From: Gammaproteobacteria bacterium
GTDB taxonomy: Bacteria > Pseudomonadota > Gammaproteobacteria > Steroidobacterales > Steroidobacteraceae
Direction: 5' to 3'
Assembly (NCBI GenBank): GCA_025350055.1
Contig: JANXYK010000029.1
Location: 124,001 to 188,000, forward strand
Length of the DNA stretch: 64,000 nt
Each line of letters starts with the position of its first letter. The stretch's first letter is position 1. Below are positions 58,987 to 64,000 of this stretch, piece by piece. Made by a program: the position numbers and the translations under genes. Under the pieces are notes generated by a model. The model was not told where the DNA came from. It saw only the letters and a list, made by a program, of their open reading frames with translations, and searched no databases.

Positions 58987-60237
58987 CTAAACCTGTGCGG
59001 GGCGCTCAATCACCTTGCAAGTAACATCCGCCACCGCAGTCCCCCGTTGAACCCGCAGTTTCACCACCCCGCCTGGTTTCTGCGTAGCCAGCTGCTTGAG
59101 CAGTTCCTGCGCAGTGGCCAACGCGCGGCCATTGATGGCCAGCACGATATCGCCCTGGCGCAATCCTGCCGCCGCGGCCGGGCTGCCGCGGTAGAGGTTG
59201 ATGATCACGACGCCGCCGCGCGCCAGGCCGCTCTGCGCGGCCTGTTCGGCGGTGTAGTCCTCGGGCACGATGCCGGTCCAGCCGCGGATCACGCGGCCGT
59301 GATCGAGGATGTCGCCCATCACGCCGCGCACCAGGTTGACCGGGATCGCGAAGCCGATGCCCTCGACGCCAGTGGCGTCCAGGTTCTTGGCGATCACGGC
59401 GGTATTGATGCCCACGAGCTCGCCATTCGCGTTGATCAATGCACCGCCGGAATTGCCTTCATTGATGGCGGCATCGGTCTGGATGAAATTCTCGAAGGTC
59501 GCGATGTTCAGCTGGTTGCGTCCGGTGGCGCTGACGATGCCGTGGGTCACGGTCTGCTGCAGCCCCAGCGGATTGCCGATGGCCAGCACGTCGTCGCCGA
59601 CCTGCAGAAGATCGGAATGGCCCAGCGTCATCACGGGAAGCCTGTCGAGCTTGACCAGCAGCAGCGCGAGATCGGTGTCGGGGTCGCGCCCCACCACCTT
59701 GGCCTGTGCGACGCGGCCATCGGCGAGCTGCACATTGATCAGCGTGGCATTGGCGATCACATGGTTGTTGGTGACGATGTGGCCGTCCTTGTCGACGATC
59801 ACTCCGGAACCCAGCGCGCCCTGCACGCGCCGTTGCATGCGCGGCCAGTAGTCGCCGAAGAACTGTTCCATGCCCGAGGGCTGCACGCGCTCGACCACGA
59901 CCCGGCTGGTGTAGATGTTCACGACCGCGGGCGCGGCGCGCCGCACGGCGCTGCCAAAGCGATGCAGTGGCGTCACCAGCTCGAAGGGCGCCAGCACTTC
60001 GGGTGCAGCCGTATTGCCAGTCGCAGCCGCTGCACCGGGGGTCGCTCCAGGGGTGCCTGCGGGTGTTGCGGCAGTGCCGGTGGCATAGGTAATCGGCGCC
60101 GTTTGTGAAGGCGCTTTGGGGAGCGTACGCACCAGCAGCTCGGGATTGAAGAAAACCACGATGAAGGCGAGCGCCAGGCCGCCGACCACGGCCCCGGCCA
60201 GGAAGACTACGCTGCGCCCCAGACTGCCCGGACTCAT
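58987..60237 (-). CDS. DegS/AlgW-like periplasmic serine protease
   Basis: A 416-residue S1C protease anchored by one N-terminal helix (VVFLAGAVVGGLALAFIVVFF). The trypsin triad is visible: His in TNNHVIA, Asp in DPDTDLALL and Ser in EGNSGGALIN. A single PDZ domain follows (about 315-405), which fits DegS/AlgW, not two-PDZ DegP. A Pro/Ala/Thr-rich linker (TPAGTPGATPGAAAATG) separates membrane anchor and protease. In other bacteria such proteins cut an anti-sigma factor after outer-membrane stress; no rpoE/rseA is here. ATG 60237 has AAGGA about 9 nt upstream. It is divergent from petA. Confidence 0.92.
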   Translation of the reverse strand: MSPGSLGRSVVFLAGAVVGGLALAFIVVFFNPELLVRTLPKAPSQTAPITYATGTAATPAGTPGATPGAAAATGNTAAPEVLAPFELVTPLHRFGSAVRRAAPAVVNIYTSRVVVERVQPSGMEQFFGDYWPRMQRRVQGALGSGVIVDKDGHIVTNNHVIANATLINVQLADGRVAQAKVVGRDPDTDLALLLVKLDRLPVMTLGHSDLLQVGDDVLAIGNPLGLQQTVTHGIVSATGRNQLNIATFENFIQTDAAINEGNSGGALINANGELVGINTAVIAKNLDATGVEGIGFAIPVNLVRGVMGDILDHGRVIRGWTGIVPEDYTAEQAAQSGLARGGVVIINLYRGSPAAAAGLRQGDIVLAINGRALATAQELLKQLATQKPGGVVKLRVQRGTAVADVTCKVIERPAQV

Positions 60238-60288
60238 TTTCGGTTCCTTAATCTCGTCGTAGCGCGCCGGGCGCCACAACAGGATGTG

Positions 60289-60294
60289 TATAAT
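60289..60294 (+). promoter_or_regulatory. -10 box of the petABC operon
   Basis: A perfect TATAAT lies 33 nt before the petA ATG. The region 17 bp upstream is GC-rich and has no good -35, so an activator may be needed. Confidence 0.45.
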
Positions 60295-60327
60295 GCGACA
60301 CTTCCCGGACAATCGTGAGCCTGAGCA

Positions 60328-60936
60328 ATGGCCGACCAAGAAGCGGTAGACCTCGATCGCCGCAAGTTCCTCACAGTAGCAACTGCCGCGACCGCCGGAG
60401 TGGGCGTGGTTTTCGCCGCTACCCCGTTCGTGGCGAGCTGGAGTCCTTCGGAGCGCGCCAAGGCGCTCGGGGCACCGATCACTGTCGATCTCTCGAAGCT
60501 CGAGCCCGGCATGATGCTCACCTACGTGTGGCGTAAACAGCCGATCTACATTTTCAAACGCACCCCCGAGACGGTGGCCAAGCTGGCCGCCCACGATGCG
60601 CAGCTCAAGGATCCCAAGTCGAGCGACTCGGACCAGCCGGCTTACGCCACCAATGAAATGCGCTCGCTCCGCCCCGATGTGGCCGTGCTGATCGCTACCT
60701 GCACACACCTGGGGTGCCTGCCCAAGCAGCGCTTCGAACCGGCGGATGCGGAGCTGGGCGCCGACTGGCCGGGCGGTTTCCGCTGCCCCTGCCACGGTTC
60801 GCGCTTCGACCTGGCCGGCCGCGTGTTCAACGGTTCGCCCGCGTCGGTGAACCTGCGCGTGCCGCCCTACAATTTCGAGAATGACAACACGCTGGTCATC
60901 GGATCAGACGATGCCGCGGTACAGGGAGCGGCGTGA
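60328..60936 (+). CDS. petA: Ubiquinol-cytochrome c reductase, Rieske iron-sulfur subunit
   Basis: The Rieske subunit of the cytochrome bc1 complex, 202 residues. A Tat-type N-terminus (LDRRKFLTVATAATAG) supplies the membrane helix and export signal. The 2Fe-2S ligands are in CTHLGC and CPCHGSRFD. The protein takes an electron from ubiquinol and passes it to cytochrome c1 on the periplasmic side. The stop overlaps the petB ATG. Confidence 0.97.
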   Translation: MADQEAVDLDRRKFLTVATAATAGVGVVFAATPFVASWSPSERAKALGAPITVDLSKLEPGMMLTYVWRKQPIYIFKRTPETVAKLAAHDAQLKDPKSSDSDQPAYATNEMRSLRPDVAVLIATCTHLGCLPKQRFEPADAELGADWPGGFRCPCHGSRFDLAGRVFNGSPASVNLRVPPYNFENDNTLVIGSDDAAVQGAA

Positions 60937-62189
60937 TGGCAAGCAATGACGCGGCCTCCCAGGTCAATCAGGGGGCGGGGTTCATGGGCTGGCTGAACAA
61001 GCGCCTGCCGGTCAACAAATTCATCAGCGACCAGCTGCTTGAGTACTACGCCCCGAAGAATTTCAACGTCTGGTATTTCTTCGGTTCGCTGGCGCTGCTG
61101 GTGCTGGTGATGCAGCTGGTCTCGGGCATCTTCCTCACCATGTTCTACAAGGTGGGCGACACCACCGCTTTCGAATCGGTCGAGTTCATCCGGCGCGAAG
61201 TGAGCTACGGTTGGTTGATCCAGTCCCTGCACGCGATCGGCGCTTCGGCCTTCTTCGTGGTGGTCTACCTGCACATGTACCGCGCGCTGATGTACGGGTC
61301 GTACAAGGCGCCGCGCGAGCTGCTATGGCTGTTTGGCATGTTCATCTACCTGGCGCTGATGGCCGAGGCCTTCATGGGCTACGTGCTGCCCTGGGGCAAC
61401 ATGTCCTACTGGGCGGCCACGGTGATCATCAACATCTTCAGCACCATTCCGGTGATCGGCCCCGGCCTGGTGGAATGGATCCGCGGCGACTACGGCGTCG
61501 CCGATGCCACGCTCAACCGCTTCTTCTCGCTGCACGTGGTGGCGATTCCGCTGATTTTGCTGCTGCTGGTGGCACTGCACCTCGTGGCGCTGCGTCAGGT
61601 GGGCTCGAACAATCCCGACGGCATCGAGATCAAGGAAAACAAGGGAAGTGACGGCAAGCCGGTCGACGGCATTCCCTTCCACCCGTACTACACGGTGAAA
61701 GACATCGTTGGCGTCGGCTTCTTCCTGACGCTGTTCGCGGTGGTGGTGTTCTTCGTACCCACCTTCGGGGGCCTCTTCATGGAAGAGGCGAACTTCGAGC
61801 CGGCCAATCCGCTCTCGACGCCCGAGCCGATCGCGCCTTCCTGGTACTTCACGCCTTACTACGCGATCCTGCGCGCGGTGCCGAACCAGCGCATCGGCGC
61901 GCTGCTGCTGCTGCTCGCAGTGCTGGCCTTCTTCTTCCTGCCCTGGCTCGATCGCTCGCCGGTGAAGTCGGTGCGCTATCGCGGCCTGTGGTTCAAGGGC
62001 ATGCTGGCCGTGTTCACCGTTTCATTCCTCGCGTTGATGTACCTGGGCCTGAAGCCGGCCAGCGCCTCCTATGTGAACGCGGCGCGCGTGTTCGCCATCG
62101 GCTATTTCTCATTCTTTGTGCTGATGCCCTTGTACACCAAATGGGACCGGGTCAAGTCAGTGCCGAAGAGAGTCAGCTTCCATGAGTAA
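60936..62189 (+). CDS. petB: Cytochrome b of the bc1 complex
   Basis: The membrane core of the bc1 complex, 417 residues, with eight predicted membrane helices. Two pairs of heme-b His ligands lie in helices 2 and 4 (QSLHAIGAS/VYLHMYRAL and FSLHVVAIP/VALHLVALR). The Qo-site motif reads PEPIAPSWYFTPYYAILRA, with intact PEW-type region as P-E-P. ATG 60936 overlaps the petA stop (TGATG); GTG 60933 is just upstream in frame. A C-terminal extra helix pair is typical of the longer bacterial form. It overlaps petC by 8 bp. Confidence 0.97.
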   Translation: MASNDAASQVNQGAGFMGWLNKRLPVNKFISDQLLEYYAPKNFNVWYFFGSLALLVLVMQLVSGIFLTMFYKVGDTTAFESVEFIRREVSYGWLIQSLHAIGASAFFVVVYLHMYRALMYGSYKAPRELLWLFGMFIYLALMAEAFMGYVLPWGNMSYWAATVIINIFSTIPVIGPGLVEWIRGDYGVADATLNRFFSLHVVAIPLILLLLVALHLVALRQVGSNNPDGIEIKENKGSDGKPVDGIPFHPYYTVKDIVGVGFFLTLFAVVVFFVPTFGGLFMEEANFEPANPLSTPEPIAPSWYFTPYYAILRAVPNQRIGALLLLLAVLAFFFLPWLDRSPVKSVRYRGLWFKGMLAVFTVSFLALMYLGLKPASASYVNAARVFAIGYFSFFVLMPLYTKWDRVKSVPKRVSFHE

Positions 62190-62994
62190 GAGCATTGTTC
62201 TGGCGCTGAGCCTGTTGTTCACGCCCTGGGCCTTGGCGGCCGAAACAGCGGCCGAGCCTGCGGCCGAGCCTGCGGCCGGCGCAGCAGTCGAAGGCGCCGC
62301 GGAAGCGGTCAATTGGCAGGATCTGAAGGCCGGCAACGAGGTGAGCAATATCTCCTCGTTGCAGGAAGGTGCCCGCAATTTCAGCAACTACTGCCTGGGC
62401 TGCCATTCGATGAAGTTCATGCGCTGGTCGCGCATGTGCGATGACCTGCGCGTGCCGAAGGCCGAGTGCCAGGCTAACCTGATGCCACCCAACGCCAAGC
62501 CCGCCGACTACATGGTCTCGAGCCTGCGCGCCGAGGATGCAGTGGCCTGGTTCGGCAAGGAACCGCCCGATCTGTCGCTGATTGCACGCTCGCGCGGCGT
62601 CGACTACATCTACCGCCTGTTCAAGACTTTCTACGTCGATCCTGCCAAGCCGACGCACACCAACAACCTGGTGCTCGATGGCATCGCCATGCCGGCCGTG
62701 CTCTCCGAGCTCGAGGGCGTGAAGACCGCCGTCTACAAGAATGTCGATGTGGTGGTCGATGGCAAACCCAGCGTGCAGAAGGTGTTCGATCACTTCAGCA
62801 CCACGTCCCCGGGGCAGCTCACCGAAGCGCAGTACGACAAGTTCCTGCGCAATACCGTCAACTTCCTCGACTACGCGGGTGACCCGACGCAGGTCGATCG
62901 GCGCAGCATCGGCATCTGGGTGGTGCTGTTCCTGCTGGCCTTCACCGGCATCGCCTGGTTGATGAAGAAAGACTACTGGAAGGACGTGCACTGA
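62182..62994 (+). CDS. petC: Cytochrome c1
   Basis: The c-type heme subunit, 270 residues. A signal peptide (VLALSLLFTPWALA) precedes an Ala/Glu/Pro-rich stretch encoded by two exact 12-bp repeats (62248-62271). The heme motif is CLGCHSM. The second heme ligand is probably Met in the DGIAMPAVLSE segment. A C-terminal anchor (IWVVLFLLAFTGIAWLM) holds it in the membrane. It accepts electrons from the Rieske protein. sspA follows after 39 bp. Confidence 0.97.
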   Translation: MSKSIVLALSLLFTPWALAAETAAEPAAEPAAGAAVEGAAEAVNWQDLKAGNEVSNISSLQEGARNFSNYCLGCHSMKFMRWSRMCDDLRVPKAECQANLMPPNAKPADYMVSSLRAEDAVAWFGKEPPDLSLIARSRGVDYIYRLFKTFYVDPAKPTHTNNLVLDGIAMPAVLSELEGVKTAVYKNVDVVVDGKPSVQKVFDHFSTTSPGQLTEAQYDKFLRNTVNFLDYAGDPTQVDRRSIGIWVVLFLLAFTGIAWLMKKDYWKDVH

Positions 62995-63033
62995 CGCGGT
63001 CGCCGCGCCGCACCGCCATGGAACTCACGCCTC

Positions 63034-63657
63034 GTGGCTAGCCGCCGCTCTGTCATGACGCTGTTCTCCGCACCCGAAGAGCTGCAGAGTCACCGCGTAC
63101 GCATCGTGCTGGCCGAGAAGGCCAGCGAGATCGAGATCATCAATGTGGTCCCGGGCCGTTACCCCGAAGACCTGCTCGACCTGAACCCGTACCGGAGCCT
63201 GCCGACCCTGGTCGATCGTGACCTCGTGCTCTACGACGCACGCGTGATCATCGACTACCTGGACGAGCGCTTTCCGCATCCGCCGCTGATGCCGGTCGAT
63301 CCGGTGCTGCGCGCGCAGTTCCGGCTGGCGATGTACCGCTTCGAGCGCGACTGGTATGGCCTCGCCGACCATATCGAGCGCGAGACCGATCGCAAGGTGC
63401 AGACGCGGCTCAAGAAAGAGCTGCGCGATACCATTTTGCAGACCTCCGACGTGTTCAAGGTCAAGCCCTTTTTCCTCAGCGATGATTTTTCGGTGGTCGA
63501 TGCCACCATCGCCCCGATCATGTGGCGCCTGCGCCGTTACGAGATTGACCTGCCGCCCGAGGCGCAGCCGCTGGCGCGCTATGCCGCCGCAATCCTGGCC
63601 CGCCCTACGTTTCGCGCCAGTCTCTCCGAGGCGGAGCTCGAGATGGGCCAGGCCTGA
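63034..63657 (+). CDS. sspA: Stringent starvation protein A
   Basis: A GST-fold RNA polymerase-associated protein of 207 residues, needed for acid and stationary-phase gene control in E. coli. SVMTLFSAPEELQSHRVRIVLAEK is the typical N-terminus, and LNPYRSLPTLVDRDLVLYDARVI the conserved thioredoxin-like part. GTG 63034 is chosen since homologues have a few residues before VMTLFS; ATG 63055 is the alternative. The stop overlaps the sspB ATG (TGATG). Confidence 0.95.
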   Translation: MASRRSVMTLFSAPEELQSHRVRIVLAEKASEIEIINVVPGRYPEDLLDLNPYRSLPTLVDRDLVLYDARVIIDYLDERFPHPPLMPVDPVLRAQFRLAMYRFERDWYGLADHIERETDRKVQTRLKKELRDTILQTSDVFKVKPFFLSDDFSVVDATIAPIMWRLRRYEIDLPPEAQPLARYAAAILARPTFRASLSEAELEMGQA

Positions 63658-64000
63658 TGGCTTCGGGCACCGAAGCCAGCACCCCTGGCGGCGGTCTCTC
63701 ACGCCGACCCTACCTGCTGCGTGCCATGCATGAATGGATGGGCGACGCCGGTTTCACCCCGCACGTGATCGTCGATGCCGGCCGCCCCGGCGTGCACGTG
63801 CCCAGCGCCTACATCAAGGACGGCAAGATCGTGCTCAACGTCTCGATGAACGCCACGCAGCGCCTCAAGCTCGACAATCACGGGATCGAGTTCGATGCGC
63901 GCTTCGGGGGGGTGGTGCATCACGTACAGGTGCCCATGTCCGCGGTGCTCGGGATTTATGCGCGGGAGACGGGTGAGGGGATGGTGTTCAACGAGAATGA
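63657..64000 (+). CDS. sspB: ClpXP adaptor SspB, N-terminal part
   Basis: SspB binds ssrA-tagged proteins and delivers them to ClpXP. The frame runs off the right edge, leaving 114 residues. The substrate-binding core is visible: RPYLLRAMHEWMGDAGFTPH, VDAGRPGVHVP, IVLNVSMNATQRLKL and FDARFGGVVHHVQVPMSAV. The C-terminal ClpX-docking tail lies outside the window. ATG 63657 overlaps the sspA stop, so the two are coupled. Confidence 0.95.
   Translation, partial: MASGTEASTPGGGLSRRPYLLRAMHEWMGDAGFTPHVIVDAGRPGVHVPSAYIKDGKIVLNVSMNATQRLKLDNHGIEFDARFGGVVHHVQVPMSAVLGIYARETGEGMVFNEN

Noticed and set aside
60238-60795. N-terminal extension of the DegS-like frame, antisense to petA
   Set aside because: ATG 60237 has a ribosome binding site and directly precedes the membrane anchor; the extension covers the Rieske gene.

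Overview
The window is chromosomal DNA of a GC-rich gammaproteobacterium. The gene neighbourhoods point towards the Xanthomonadales/Nevskiales/Steroidobacter side of the class: a KDO kinase (KdkA) beside WaaA, a PIMT-rhodanese-TolC block, a PPi-dependent phosphofructokinase with a membrane pyrophosphatase, kdsDC-lptCAB-rpoN-hpf-rapZ, and petABC-sspAB. This placement is inference from gene content; there is no rRNA in the window. I see no tRNA, CRISPR array, transposase, integrase or phage gene, so this is core genome rather than an island. Coding density is very high, many genes overlap by a few bases, and GTG and TTG starts are frequent.

Layout. 1-3225: the end of a MaoC hydratase, a CitE-like CoA-ester lyase and a YheS-type ABC-F ATPase. 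3226-3544: a strong promoter, a foldable transcript of about 106 nt and an intrinsic terminator, followed by glnE (to 6415) and a small zinc-finger gene. 6632-10215: LPS inner-core genes (DUF6165, a GT9 glycosyltransferase, kdkA, waaA). 10196-12592: TolC, rhodanese and PIMT-like genes, read leftwards. 12823-20550: a PAS-GGDEF-EAL protein, a PIG-L deacetylase, glutathione peroxidase, an M20 peptidase, a Tat-exported class V aminotransferase and two unknown small genes. 20547-28608: a probably frameshifted small membrane ORF, a large BNR-repeat exported protein, H+-pyrophosphatase, slyX, PPi-phosphofructokinase and adk. 28654-31969: rnd, mpl, cpdA. 32044-36649: ahcY under a consensus-like promoter and an S-adenosylhomocysteine riboswitch, then oxyR and a molybdopterin oxidoreductase. 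36738-39562: a pseudouridine synthase, a methyltransferase and metK. 39683-45402: a central carbon operon, tkt-gap-pgk-pyk, closed by a terminator. 45559-50528: a periplasmic peroxiredoxin, patatin, malic enzyme, a VOC protein and YciH. 50533-56857: rapZ-hpf-rpoN-lptB-lptA-lptC-kdsC-kdsD, all leftward. 56966-58481: ibaG-murA. 58482-58986: a non-coding gap with a 39-bp stem hairpin. 58987-64000: a DegS-like protease, petABC (cytochrome bc1), sspA and the start of sspB.

How the genes fit together. Several clusters serve the outer membrane: KDO synthesis (kdsC, kdsD), KDO transfer and phosphorylation (waaA, kdkA), core extension (GT9), LPS transport (lptABC), peptidoglycan (murA, mpl) and envelope stress (DegS-like). 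The methyl cycle is represented by metK and ahcY, with an SAH sensor on ahcY. Glycolysis appears tuned to pyrophosphate (PPi-PFK, PPi-driven proton pump, adenylate kinase).

No clearly new multi-gene system is visible. The best leads are non-coding: the folded RNA or attenuator in front of glnE, the 39-bp hairpin between murA and degS, the SAH riboswitch whose promoter spacer is a perfect 16-bp palindrome, and a recurring pattern of -10-like boxes 6-10 nt upstream of start codons, suggesting leaderless mRNAs.
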